IMG/VR virus record: IMGVR_UViG_3300050821_001316
Coordinates: 1-38,144 of that record
From: a virus
Length of the DNA stretch: 38,144 bases
Direction: 5' to 3' (one strand)
The notes below the pieces were generated by a model, which was not told where the DNA came from, ran no database searches, and saw only the letters and a program-made list of their open reading frames with translations. Both the position numbers and the translations under genes were made by a program. This document shows, one piece after another, positions 1-8,177 of the stretch; the first letter of the stretch is position 1, and each line of letters starts with the position of its first letter.

Positions 1-189
1 GACCAAGCAACAGCCGACCAGGCCCGAGCCCACATCGCCAAGCTCGCCGCAAAGCTCAAAGCCAACGGCCAGAATGACCCAACATCCAAACCACCAGACC
101 AACCAACCGAGCCAACAACCAAAGCCACCACAGGCCGATCGCTCCGTGACCTGATGAACGCAACACCAAAATTACAACAACCAAAATGA
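1..189 (+). CDS. C-terminal end of an unidentified gene (5' truncated)
   Basis: Frame 1 is open from the first base to a TGA at 187-189 and gives the last 62 residues of a protein. The visible part begins with an Ala/Lys-rich probable helix and continues into a Pro/Thr/Gln-rich low-complexity tail that ends in QQPK. This looks like the flexible C-terminus of a longer phage protein. No domain is visible and I do not recognise it. It is the last confident gene before the gap that precedes the packaging and structural genes. Confidence 0.65.
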   Translation, partial: DQATADQARAHIAKLAAKLKANGQNDPTSKPPDQPTEPTTKATTGRSLRDLMNATPKLQQPK

Positions 190-341
190 GACAGTGTCGC
201 ATTCAAGCAACAATCGACAGCACGTCACCCGCAACGATCGCTCCGAGAGCCGCCAGGACTGTCAGCAGATTGTCAGGATCCAGCAAGGTTGGCGCAAGGT
301 TCGAGGCCGAAGCAGTGCAGCAATTGGCGGTTCCAAGCTGA
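186..341 (+). CDS. Doubtful 51-aa ORF coupled to the preceding stop
   Basis: An ATG at 186 overlaps the preceding TGA as ATGA, the junction type used throughout this genome, and opens a 51-residue frame ending at 341. The product is Ser/Ala/Arg-rich with no recognisable fold. A competing frame starts at a GTG at 194 and runs to 364 (56 aa, basic). At most one is likely to be real, and codon use does not separate them. The start-stop overlap is the only positive evidence. Confidence 0.2.
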   Translation: MRQCRIQATIDSTSPATIAPRAARTVSRLSGSSKVGARFEAEAVQQLAVPS

Positions 342-541
342 TCGACATACAGATCGGTTTGTAAGCCATTGATTACATGCTGCGTTGCTCATAATGTGTA
401 TTATGTAAAGTTTGTAGGACAAGGCTACTCGGGGACCACCTCGGGGCCGCCGGACGGGGTGGAAGTTTCAGCTGAGGCCCCGCCGGAACTACGAGCGAAA
501 TTTATGGTTTTTGTTTTTTCGATAGACTGAGGTTATGACCG
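190..541 (+). other. Leader region before the late genes
   Basis: This 350-base gap holds two doubtful small ORFs (186-341, 194-364), a promoter-like pair (369-397), two direct CTCGGGG copies (428-434 and 440-446, 12 bases apart), a possible hairpin of CGGGGCC (442-448) with GGCCCCG (476-482), and a T-rich stretch near 505-519. The T-rich stretch lies more than 20 bases from the hairpin, so it is not a standard intrinsic terminator. The region may be a structured 5' leader for the late transcript; that is inference. Confidence 0.35.
369..397 (+). promoter_or_regulatory. Possible sigma-70-type promoter
   Basis: TTGATT (369-374) is separated by 17 bases from TAATGT (392-397), with a second AT-rich block TATTAT at 399-404. 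The match is partial (4 of 6 and 3 of 6). It lies in the only long gap before the structural genes and points towards 542, which is the main reason to list it. Confidence 0.3.
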
Positions 542-1378
542 ATGACGACGCAGGCACAGATAGACGCATTGAAACAGACGGTTAGCGTTTTGACGTCACA
601 GGTGTCGGCGCTCACTGCTGACGTTCCGCCTGTCGGTGAGCTTTACAGTTCGTACAATTCGGCGTTTTTGGGGACGCGGACGTACTATCCGGTTGGGGTA
701 GACGGGAGTGGGGTGCCGGGGAATCCTCCGGTGGCTGCGAATCCGTTTTTGTCGCAGGCGGTGGATGCGACGCATGGGGTGGTGATCTGGGGGACGAGCA
801 CGGAGCATCATGCGTTGCTGGCTGACGCGCGCGGTGGGGGCGAAGTTTGGGGTGCGCTGCAACATTACGGATCGAGCGCGGACCCGACGATTGCGTATCC
901 GGAGGAGGTGGTGAAGTGCGACTGGACGAATCTGGGGACGGGTGTGGTGCGCGACATGGCCGGGTTCACGGTGGGCCCGGTTGGGGGGATCATGTGCCCG
1001 CAGGTGTTGCCGGCGAGCGGGACGTGGCGGATTCGGCAGTGGGGTTATGCCTGGAGCGCTCCGCCGCCGGTTGGCTCGCGGCAGCAGGCGTTTTACTGGC
1101 AGGCCGATTACACGTTCGGGCAGGTGATCCGTAATGCGGCGTGGGTGGGGGATGCGAACAACAACCGGCTGGCGATCCGCTACAGTGAAGCGTGGTGGGA
1201 CGCGGTTAACGGCTGGGCCCCCGATACCGGGACGGCTCCGTCGCTGCCATGGATCAACGGACAGCCGGCGATTGTGAACGTCACCTATGCCGGCTGGGGG
1301 GCGTTCGGGAAGGGGGCGGGGACGCTCTGGGCGCACCAGTACCCGGATTACAAGGTGGCGTTGGCGAGGACGACGTGA
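542..1378 (+). CDS. Unknown 278-aa protein just upstream of TerL
   Basis: This encodes 278 residues of unknown function. Residues 1-27 form a Gln/Leu/Val-rich probable coiled coil; the rest is Gly/Trp/Pro-rich and looks beta-rich, as in virion surface proteins. No enzyme motif is visible. The ATG at 542 has GAGG nine bases upstream; the nearby ATG at 535 is in another frame and stops after 16 codons. Its stop overlaps the GTG start of the terminase gene as GTGA, so the two are probably translationally coupled. The G-rich codon use differs slightly from later genes. A structural or accessory virion role is a guess from position. Confidence 0.75.
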   Translation: MTTQAQIDALKQTVSVLTSQVSALTADVPPVGELYSSYNSAFLGTRTYYPVGVDGSGVPGNPPVAANPFLSQAVDATHGVVIWGTSTEHHALLADARGGGEVWGALQHYGSSADPTIAYPEEVVKCDWTNLGTGVVRDMAGFTVGPVGGIMCPQVLPASGTWRIRQWGYAWSAPPPVGSRQQAFYWQADYTFGQVIRNAAWVGDANNNRLAIRYSEAWWDAVNGWAPDTGTAPSLPWINGQPAIVNVTYAGWGAFGKGAGTLWAHQYPDYKVALARTT

Positions 1379-3396
1379 ATTTCGATGTCGAGCTTCTGGA
1401 GCAGATTTCCGCCGATCGGGCGCTCGGTTCGTCGCTGCTGTTCTCGCACCGGCATTCGGAGGAATCGCCGCCGTTCCATGTCGAACTCCTCGACCTGTGG
1501 CGCTGCGCGGACCCCTACGTTCTGATCGAAGCGTTCCGTGGCGCTGCCAAGTCGACGCTCTCCGAGGAGCATCTGACGATGGAGGGCTGCTTCGGCAACG
1601 AGCCGTACTGGCTGCTTCTCGGGGAGACGTACTCGAAGGCGTGCCAGCGGCTCGCCGCGATCGACTACGAGTGCCGGACCAACCGGAAGCTCAACCACCT
1701 GTTCGGTGGGCGGGTGCTGGCGCGGAAGTCGATCGAGAACAAGGTGTGGTTTGCTTCGGGGACGCTGATCGAGGCGATGGGCTGGGAGCAGGAATTGCAG
1801 GGGCTGAAGGAGCAGGCGGACCGGCCCGGGGGTGCTTACTTCGACGACGTCGAGAATCAGGAGCGGGTGCGCGATACCGAAGCCGTAGATCGCGGAATGC
1901 AGAAGCTCTACCTGGAGCTCATGCCGGCGCTGGACCCGAAGCGGCGCAAGATCCGGTTTTTGCAGGCGCGGCGGGCGGAGGACTGCATGGTGACCCGGCT
2001 CGCCAAAGATCCGGAATGGCTGTACCGGGCGTTCCCGATCTGCAACGGCGACCCGGACGACCCGCGCACCGAGAGTCTGTGGCCGCAGCGCTACCCGATG
2101 GAGTGGATACGGCGGGAGCGATCGAAATACCAGAACGCAGGGATGCTGGGCGCATTTTTGCAGAGCTACATGCTGCAAGCGACCGATTATTCGGCCAAAC
2201 CATTCAAGGAGGAAATGTTCGGGCAGATGGACGTTTCGCCGTGGCACTGGATGCCGCGCTATGCGATCTACGATCCGTCGCGGACCTCGAACGAAAGGAG
2301 AACCAAGGATGCCTCGAAATCGGACCGCACCGGAAAAGTTGTCGTGTCGCGCCTCGGCTCGAAGATTCTGGTTCATGAATCATCCGGGAATTTTTGGCGC
2401 CCGGACGAGTTCATTGCCGACCTGTTCCTCACCCAGGAGCAGCACACCCCCGCCAGAATCGGGATCGAAAAAAACTCTTTGGACGACTGGTTGTTGCAGC
2501 CGATCCGGATCGAAATGATGCGGCGCGGCATTGCACTGCCGCTGAAGTCGCTGATCGCGCCCCAGGACCGTTCCAAGGACGAGTTCATCGGCGGCCTGCA
2601 ACCGTTCGCCCAGGCCCACGACATCGTGCTGGTCGGCGGGAAGGCGGCGCATCCGCAGCTCGTTGCCGAGTGGTCGAACTTCCCCAACGGGCCGCGCGAC
2701 GTGATGAACGCTTTGGCGTATTCTCTGCGCATGTTCGCGGGGGTGCCGATGTATGAGGATTTTAGTGGTGCCAACATTGCCGACGCGCCTGACCCGAGGC
2801 TGGGCGAGACGGTGTACGTCGCTTTTCACGCCAATCCGGCTGAAGCGGTGGCCGTCGCGCTGGTCCGGGAAGGCAGGCGCTTCTGCGTCGCTGCCGACTG
2901 GTCCGCGTCGGGAGCTACCTCCGATGCCGTCAAGACTCTCGCATTCGAGGTTCGCGTTGCTTACCCTAGAGCGTCCCTCCAGTCGTGGGTTCCAGCGGAA
3001 ACCTACGACCAGTGGCAGCGGGTTTCACTAGTCCCGGCACTGCGGGTGGAGAAGTTCACGCCCTACCGGGCCGAGCACGTGGCGGTGGCGCGAGGGTGCC
3101 TGTCGGAGCGGATCAGGAGCGTCTGGCACGGCTCGCGCCTGCTGACGGTCGACAAGGCGGCCAAGCTCACGCTCAACTCACTCGCCGCCGGCTACGCGCT
3201 GACCACCGAGAAGGGTGGGCGCTCGGGGCATGAGCCCGAACCAGGGATCTCGCGCCTGATCGCCGAGGCCATCGAGACGATGGTCGCCACGCTCGACAAG
3301 GTCGGCGATGTCGACGCTATCCCGAAGGGCGCGAACATCGGCTACACGCCGGGGGGCAAGCGCTACGTGACCGCCAACCCGCGCGTGCAAACTTGA
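1375..3396 (+). CDS. terL: Terminase large subunit (DNA-packaging ATPase/nuclease)
   Basis: The ATP-driven motor and headful/cos nuclease that packages phage DNA into the prohead. Using the GTG at 1375 (GAGGA upstream, GTGA overlap with the previous stop) gives 673 aa. A Walker A-like EAFRGAAKST lies at residues 52-61 and a Walker B-like GAYFDDVE at 153-160. The RNase H-type nuclease domain follows, with candidate acidic residues D300 (YAIYDPSR), E365 (GIEKN) and D442 (RDVMNALAY). About 220 residues beyond the normal nuclease end form an extra C-terminal region. The frame is open further upstream to 1249, but that part lies inside the previous gene and is not terminase-like. Confidence 0.93.
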   Translation: MNFDVELLEQISADRALGSSLLFSHRHSEESPPFHVELLDLWRCADPYVLIEAFRGAAKSTLSEEHLTMEGCFGNEPYWLLLGETYSKACQRLAAIDYECRTNRKLNHLFGGRVLARKSIENKVWFASGTLIEAMGWEQELQGLKEQADRPGGAYFDDVENQERVRDTEAVDRGMQKLYLELMPALDPKRRKIRFLQARRAEDCMVTRLAKDPEWLYRAFPICNGDPDDPRTESLWPQRYPMEWIRRERSKYQNAGMLGAFLQSYMLQATDYSAKPFKEEMFGQMDVSPWHWMPRYAIYDPSRTSNERRTKDASKSDRTGKVVVSRLGSKILVHESSGNFWRPDEFIADLFLTQEQHTPARIGIEKNSLDDWLLQPIRIEMMRRGIALPLKSLIAPQDRSKDEFIGGLQPFAQAHDIVLVGGKAAHPQLVAEWSNFPNGPRDVMNALAYSLRMFAGVPMYEDFSGANIADAPDPRLGETVYVAFHANPAEAVAVALVREGRRFCVAADWSASGATSDAVKTLAFEVRVAYPRASLQSWVPAETYDQWQRVSLVPALRVEKFTPYRAEHVAVARGCLSERIRSVWHGSRLLTVDKAAKLTLNSLAAGYALTTEKGGRSGHEPEPGISRLIAEAIETMVATLDKVGDVDAIPKGANIGYTPGGKRYVTANPRVQT

Positions 3397-3449
3397 CAGC
3401 CTGAACCGCCAGTCGCACACTCTTTTGCGCCAACCAACCGGAGTTCCCT

Positions 3450-3626
3450 ATGGCCGTCGCCCGTTCGATCCAGAAGAAATCGCCTTCGCAAGCGCCCGCT
3501 GACTTCTTTTCGTGCAAGCAGAGCGGCGGTACCCACGGCGGCACCGCGATCATGCCCGACAAGCAGAAAAGCGGCTCGCTGCGTGAAAAGATTTTTGGAC
3601 GCAAGACGCTCGGCAAGAAGTCGTGA
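3450..3626 (+). CDS. Small basic protein between TerL and portal
   Basis: A 58-residue Lys/Arg/Ser-rich protein starting at ATG 3450 after a weak GGAG, ending REKIFGRKTLGKKS. Its TGA overlaps the GTG of the next small ORF. No fold is recognisable; the high net charge suggests nucleic-acid or acidic-protein binding. Its place between terminase and portal fits an accessory role in packaging or head assembly, which is inference. Confidence 0.6.
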   Translation: MAVARSIQKKSPSQAPADFFSCKQSGGTHGGTAIMPDKQKSGSLREKIFGRKTLGKKS

Positions 3627-3796
3627 AACGCAAGGTCAAGAAGCTGTCGAAGCCGACAGCGGTTTTCCACCGGAACGAGAAGAAGCCGGGGCCGGATGAC
3701 ACCCCCGGCAAGATGCGCGGCGGCAAGCAACCGGGAGGATTGGCGAAGCACGCCTCGGCCAAGCGCCACAAGAATCTTCGCGGCATCATGATCTGA
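3623..3796 (+). CDS. Small, very basic 57-aa protein upstream of portal
   Basis: Starts at GTG 3623 in a GTGA overlap with the preceding stop and ends one base before the portal start. The 57 residues are very rich in Lys, Arg and His (it begins MKRKVKKLSK) with a central Gly/Pro/Asp stretch, so it is probably flexible. The start-stop coupling on both sides supports a real gene. Function unknown; a DNA- or terminase-binding role is possible. Confidence 0.6.
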   Translation: MKRKVKKLSKPTAVFHRNEKKPGPDDTPGKMRGGKQPGGLAKHASAKRHKNLRGIMI

Positions 3797-3797
3797 T

Positions 3798-5972
3798 GTG
3801 GCTCGCGCAAAAAAACGGATCGACGATGACGAGCCAGAATCGGCAACGACCGATTCCAAGGCCGAGCCGGTAGACAACTGGGCTGACAAGCCAGATTCCG
3901 ATCCGTACCAAGACGCGCTCAAGCTCTACACGCTTGTTCAGAAAAGCTACGACAACAAGGACGAGCAGGCCGACCGGATCGAGGAATACTGGAACATCCA
4001 TTCGGCGGTCCCCGACGACAATCAGCAGTACAACGGAAACTCCACCGGCTACATTCCAGCGGTCCGCGATGCCATCAACGCCCGCACCAAGCGCGCGCTG
4101 AAGCAGCTGTTTCCTCAAAATAATAAGCACGTCGAAGGTCTGTCGTCGGACGGACACACGCCGTTCACGCAACTGTCGCTGCTTGAGCACTACATCCGGA
4201 AGACGAAGCTCAAATCGACCGTGCGCAGCGACTTGATCGCGGGCGACGTGACCGGGCAGTGGAACCTGCGCGTCGACTGGACGACTTCCGAGCGCAGCGT
4301 GACGCGGCTCGTCAAGCGCAATCCGATCATGCAGCAGCTAGATGGCGAGAACATCGCCGATCTTGAAATAGAGGACACCTCGCAGGAGGACGAGGACACC
4401 GAGCAAGAGGACATCATTGAAGAAACTCCAGAGGTTGTCGACTTTGCTACGGAGGATCTGGCGGTGGTGCCGCCGACCTGCGTGAATTTGCAGAAAGCGA
4501 AAGCGGTAGCGACTCGCCTGCGGATGAGTGCCGATAAGGTGCGCGAGATGGTGGACGAAGGCGTGTTCATCCTACCCGCCGACACCGACATCGAGGATTT
4601 CTGCAAGGTCGATCAATCGCGCGACCGCAAGAGCCCGCCGAAGAAGCAGACCAGCGATGCGGGGGTCAAGACCTACGGCACCGACAAGTACGCGCTGATC
4701 TACGAGGTGTACACCAAGCTCGACTTCGGCGGCGAGCACAGGGAATCGGGGATCATCTACTACGCCGCCCCCACGGTCATCGTCGGCATCATCAAGAATC
4801 CGTTGTGGAGCGGGAAGATCCCGATCATCTCCGAGCCGGTGGAACGGATGCAGGGAAGTTTTTTCGGCAAGTCGAAGATCGAGCCGGTCAAATTCTTACA
4901 GTGGAACCTGAACGACTTTTTCAACATGGGCGTCGACTCGGCGCAGTATTCCCTGCTGCCGATCTGGGCCGTCGATCCGCTGAAGACGCCGCAGTGGGCT
5001 AATCTGACGATGGGCTTGGCGGCGATCTGGCCGGTGTCTCCCGCCGACGTGAAGCCGATCACCTCGCCGCAGTTGTGGAAGGATTCCGCTGCGTTCTGCG
5101 ACGTCATCAAAAAGCAAATCTGGGAATCGCTCGATGTCAATCCCGGGATGATGGGCCAGATGCCGCAGGGCCGGAAGAACGCGCAGATGATGGGCAAGAT
5201 GCAGCAGGAGCAGGAAATCAACATCACCGACCATGCCTCTCGCTACGAGGACGTGGTGCTGAATCCGCTGGTGGAGATGCTGTTCGAGTTCGACCAGCAG
5301 TTCCGCGACGGGGAGCTGATGATCGAATCGCGCGGCGAGATTGGCGTCAAGGCGAAGATGGAAACGATCCCGGTGCAACAGTGGGGAGAGCGCTACTTCT
5401 TTCGCTGGTCGGGGACGTCGTTCATGGTCGGCATGCAGCTCATGCAGCAGCAAACCGGCTGGGTGAACGTGCTGAAGGGCATCCCGCCGCAGATGCTAGG
5501 TGGCCTCACGCTCGACCTGACGCCGTTCCTGATGTCTGGCACAGAAAATATGTTCGGTCCGGAAATCGCGCCGCGCATCCTGATCGACAAGCGCAACCAG
5601 TACAAGATCGACCCCGAGGTGGAAAACGAAATCCTCGCCAACGGGATGCCGGTCGAGGTCCACGAAGCCGACGAAGATCCGGAGCACTTGCAGGCGCACA
5701 TGAAGGCCGCTTCGATGAACGGCGACATCCTCGGCCTCTACAAGGCGCACATGCAGATGCACATGATGCAGATGCAGAAGAAGCGCGAGATGCAGATGGC
5801 GCAGCAGAAGCCGCCCGGTGCGCCCGGCGGTCCCGGTGGTGGTGGGCCGGGTGTTGCCGGTGGCCCTAAACCCGGCGCGATGCCGGGACCGCCGCGACCG
5901 GGCGGGCAGCAGCCTCCAGGCGCTGTGCATTCGGATCAGATGGCCGACCCGATGGCCGTCCCCCGTGGATGA
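3798..5972 (+). CDS. Portal protein (head-tail connector)
   Basis: 724 residues in the position expected of a portal: after the terminase, before the head genes. The N-terminal 20 residues are charged and disordered. Then comes a helical part with a YNGNSTGYIPAVRDAINAR block (about residues 77-95), typical of large podovirus-type connectors, followed by an acidic insert (about 180-215) and an alpha/beta core. The C-terminus has a Met/Gln-rich helix (about 645-670) and a Gly/Pro-rich tail. The GTG start follows the previous stop by one base and no strong ribosome site is seen, so coupling is likely. The stop overlaps the next ATG. Portals are dodecameric rings through which DNA enters and leaves. 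Confidence 0.85.
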   Translation: MARAKKRIDDDEPESATTDSKAEPVDNWADKPDSDPYQDALKLYTLVQKSYDNKDEQADRIEEYWNIHSAVPDDNQQYNGNSTGYIPAVRDAINARTKRALKQLFPQNNKHVEGLSSDGHTPFTQLSLLEHYIRKTKLKSTVRSDLIAGDVTGQWNLRVDWTTSERSVTRLVKRNPIMQQLDGENIADLEIEDTSQEDEDTEQEDIIEETPEVVDFATEDLAVVPPTCVNLQKAKAVATRLRMSADKVREMVDEGVFILPADTDIEDFCKVDQSRDRKSPPKKQTSDAGVKTYGTDKYALIYEVYTKLDFGGEHRESGIIYYAAPTVIVGIIKNPLWSGKIPIISEPVERMQGSFFGKSKIEPVKFLQWNLNDFFNMGVDSAQYSLLPIWAVDPLKTPQWANLTMGLAAIWPVSPADVKPITSPQLWKDSAAFCDVIKKQIWESLDVNPGMMGQMPQGRKNAQMMGKMQQEQEINITDHASRYEDVVLNPLVEMLFEFDQQFRDGELMIESRGEIGVKAKMETIPVQQWGERYFFRWSGTSFMVGMQLMQQQTGWVNVLKGIPPQMLGGLTLDLTPFLMSGTENMFGPEIAPRILIDKRNQYKIDPEVENEILANGMPVEVHEADEDPEHLQAHMKAASMNGDILGLYKAHMQMHMMQMQKKREMQMAQQKPPGAPGGPGGGGPGVAGGPKPGAMPGPPRPGGQQPPGAVHSDQMADPMAVPRG

Positions 5973-6421
5973 AACGCGGAGCGAAGTGGCGATCTTTGGG
6001 CGAGGGTCTGGAGCCGCGTCCTCCGCAACGTGTCTTCGGTATCCCCATTTTCTACAATCCGCAAAGCAAGCAACTAGCAGAGGCAAAAGGAATCTGGCCG
6101 TGGAAGCGCATCATTGTCGGTCCGGCGTGGTTCTCGCTCAACAGCGGCTCGCGCATGGCGGTGCTCATGCACGAAGCTAAGCATTGCCTCGCGTTCCACT
6201 TGGAGAAGCGGTTGCTGATGCTGCCCCTTTTCTGGACGACTTGGGTGCTCAAGGTGACGCATCGTCAGGAGATGGACGCCGATGCGTTTGCGGTCGAGCA
6301 GGGATACGGAGTAGAGTTGTTGGGAGTTATTCAGCGATTCCGGGTCGAGGACGGAGACTTTTATCCGACCTACGCGGAGCGCGCGAAACACCTGCGGGAG
6401 AGGATTCATGCGACTGCTTAA
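5969..6421 (+). CDS. M48-like HExxH metallopeptidase
   Basis: A 150-residue protein with a zinc-protease signature: HEAKH at residues 68-72, and downstream the EMDAD block at 101-105, matching the ExxxD glutamate-ligand motif of M48 peptidases. A hydrophobic stretch at 82-95 (LLMLPLFWTTWVLK) lies between them, as in membrane-associated or minimal M48-like domains. It overlaps the portal stop (ATGA). Both ligand sets are intact, so activity is plausible. Candidate roles are head-protein maturation, cell-envelope digestion on entry, or a host target; the sequence does not say which. It is shorter than cellular M48 enzymes. Confidence 0.7.
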   Translation: MKRGAKWRSLGEGLEPRPPQRVFGIPIFYNPQSKQLAEAKGIWPWKRIIVGPAWFSLNSGSRMAVLMHEAKHCLAFHLEKRLLMLPLFWTTWVLKVTHRQEMDADAFAVEQGYGVELLGVIQRFRVEDGDFYPTYAERAKHLRERIHATA

Positions 6422-6767
6422 GTACCTGACGCTCGGCGCGACGCGCGACGGGTCCACTGTATCTGCTTACCGCCGTCCGCTCGGATACTTTCAACTGACG
6501 CTGACCAGTTCAGCGTTGAAACTTACGCTTCCGACGCCGATCGCCAATTCCGGACTGTATCCGGGATACGCAATCATTCAATGCGCAGGAGCGGCGGCTA
6601 CAGACTTCGGATTGTGGCGTGATGATGGAACCGCGCCCGTGCTATCCGGAAACGTAGGCATGCGCCTGTTTAGCGGTCAGGAACTCGATTACTCGGGGGA
6701 CCTAACGATGATTCAGTGGATCATCGGCGCAGGTTCTCCAGTCTTGAATGTCAGCTTCTATGCATAA
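6408..6767 (+). CDS. Small virion-type protein with shared YLTLG N-terminus
   Basis: 119 residues starting MRLLKYLTLGATRDG, a tag shared with six other late proteins of this window. The body is Thr/Gly/Ser-rich and probably beta-sandwich-like, as in head decoration or fibre components. It overlaps the metallopeptidase gene by 14 bases and the next gene by 8. No enzymatic motif is seen. A structural role is inferred from the tag and location. Confidence 0.6.
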   Translation: MRLLKYLTLGATRDGSTVSAYRRPLGYFQLTLTSSALKLTLPTPIANSGLYPGYAIIQCAGAAATDFGLWRDDGTAPVLSGNVGMRLFSGQELDYSGDLTMIQWIIGAGSPVLNVSFYA

Positions 6768-7266
6768 CCTTTTAGCGCGTTTGTGGAGATACCTTTCGCT
6801 CGGTGTGATGGGCACGTTCACCGCGTTCGACACCACTACGTTGTGGGAGGCAGACGGCACTGATTCACTCAAGGCGGCCAACGCTTTCCAGATGGTGCTG
6901 ATCCAGTCTGGAGCTTCGCTTACCTCGTCAGGATTCCAGGTGTACGGAGACTTGACCAACGAAGTCGCCAATGGGCAGGGATACACCACTGGGGGCATTG
7001 TTTTAACCGGAGTAACGCTTACGCGATCGGTTGGAACGACGACGTTTGCGTTTACTGGGCCGTCTCCCGGGTGGACCGCTACCGGAACTGGCATTCCAGC
7101 TTGGCGCTGGATGGTGGTGTATGTAAACGCGACGCTGAACGGGCATGTCAAGCCGCTGATTGGTTTCGAGCTTGGAGATGCGACACCCGCCGACGTGCCG
7201 CTCACTCCTTCTGGTTCGACGATCACGATCACTGGTAGCCTGCTCACCATCACGCACACGCCATAG
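6760..7266 (+). CDS. Virion-type beta-rich protein with YLSLG N-terminus
   Basis: Using ATG 6760 gives 168 residues starting MHNLLARLWRYLSLG, another copy of the shared N-terminal tag. An in-frame ATG at 6748 would add MSAS and cannot be excluded, but the tag is normally at the very N-terminus. The rest alternates Thr/Gly/Val and looks beta-rich. The gene overlaps the preceding stop by 8 bases. Function unknown; likely a structural component. Confidence 0.6.
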   Translation: MHNLLARLWRYLSLGVMGTFTAFDTTTLWEADGTDSLKAANAFQMVLIQSGASLTSSGFQVYGDLTNEVANGQGYTTGGIVLTGVTLTRSVGTTTFAFTGPSPGWTATGTGIPAWRWMVVYVNATLNGHVKPLIGFELGDATPADVPLTPSGSTITITGSLLTITHTP

Positions 7267-7274
7267 GATAAAAC

Positions 7275-7832
7275 ATGCTTGGTTATTCATGGGCACTGAT
7301 GACCGCGCAGGTCGACGGACCCGCACTATCTGCAAGCACTACTCCGACATCCATCCTTCCGACGCAGGCGAAGTACACGTTGCCGGCTAATTTTCTGTCG
7401 ATAGGAACGACGCTTCGTTTTCGCGTCGCAGGGCGCATCTCGACGCTGACGGCGGCTCCCGGAACGCTGACGCTTGACATTCGGTTCGGCGCGGTAATCG
7501 TGGCGACGACGCCAGCGTTCGCGCTAAACGTGACCGCACAGACGAACGATGTGTGGATTCTCAACTGGGATCTGACATGCCGCGCAGTCGGTGGAGGAAC
7601 GTCGGCAAACTTCATGCACACTGGCCTGTGGACGACCGCAGCGGCTATCGGCGGCATCGCAGCCGCAACCGGCGGCACCGGATCGTTGCTCATTCCGTCA
7701 ACGGCTCCAGCGGTCGGCACTGGCTTCGATTCGACGGCAGCGCAGCAGATCGACCACTTCGGCACATGGTCCGTCAACAATGCGGCCAACAGCATCACGG
7801 TTCACCAGTTCTCAATCGATTCGATTAACTAA
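7275..7832 (+). CDS. Virion-type beta-sandwich protein (hypothetical)
   Basis: 185 residues starting MLGYSWALM, after a clear AGGA at the right spacing. Long Thr/Ala/Gly/Val-rich alternating strands with almost no Lys suggest a jelly-roll-like capsid or tail surface protein. The ending VHQFSIDSIN looks like a closing strand. No catalytic residues stand out. It lies in a run of small structural-type genes. Product name unknown. Confidence 0.6.
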   Translation: MLGYSWALMTAQVDGPALSASTTPTSILPTQAKYTLPANFLSIGTTLRFRVAGRISTLTAAPGTLTLDIRFGAVIVATTPAFALNVTAQTNDVWILNWDLTCRAVGGGTSANFMHTGLWTTAAAIGGIAAATGGTGSLLIPSTAPAVGTGFDSTAAQQIDHFGTWSVNNAANSITVHQFSIDSIN

Positions 7833-7835
7833 ATT

Positions 7836-8177
7836 GTGCACTTTGAGATCGAGCCTAATCAGTACGTCGTCCGTGTTTATGGCGACGACAAGGACAACTA
7901 CATTGCTTCGGCTCAGATTCGCAAATATGGCGACCGTGGATGGATGAGTTCCATTGTCGGCAAGGAGTTTTTCTTTGTACTGCGCGATCACTTTAATGAG
8001 ATTCTCGAACAGGTCGGTGTCGAGACGTTGGAAGGCTATGTGATGGACTCTATGGCGCGGTTGATGCGGTTGTCCTGTCGTGGGCGGGCCAAGTTCGAGA
8101 TTACTCATTACGGCATGTGCGCGGGGCGCAGGATGCCGTGGGTTGTGTTTTCCAAATTGGAAGGAGTTTCAAAATGA
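7836..8177 (+). CDS. Small alpha/beta protein, possibly GNAT-like
   Basis: 113 residues from GTG 7836, three bases after the previous stop. The alternation of strands (YVVRVYGDD, ASAQIRKYGDRGWMSSIV) and helices resembles a reduced acetyltransferase fold of the kind seen in T7-type internal virion protein A, but no clear acetyl-CoA loop is visible. This is a weak comparison. Its stop overlaps the next ATG (ATGA), and its last codons contain the next gene's AAGGAG ribosome site. Confidence 0.5.
   Translation: MHFEIEPNQYVVRVYGDDKDNYIASAQIRKYGDRGWMSSIVGKEFFFVLRDHFNEILEQVGVETLEGYVMDSMARLMRLSCRGRAKFEITHYGMCAGRRMPWVVFSKLEGVSK

Noticed and set aside
207-385. Minus-strand open frame ending in a hydrophobic segment (LLTVLAALGAIVAG)
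   Set aside because: There is no usable start codon upstream of the hydrophobic part and no coupling to another gene.
442-519. Intrinsic terminator from GC hairpin plus T-rich stretch
   Set aside because: The T-rich stretch begins more than 20 bases after the stem, too far for a standard intrinsic terminator.
1249-1374. Upstream extension of the terminase frame (would give 715 aa)
   Set aside because: It overlaps the end of the previous gene in a different frame, is not terminase-like, and a GTG with good ribosome spacing exists at 1375.
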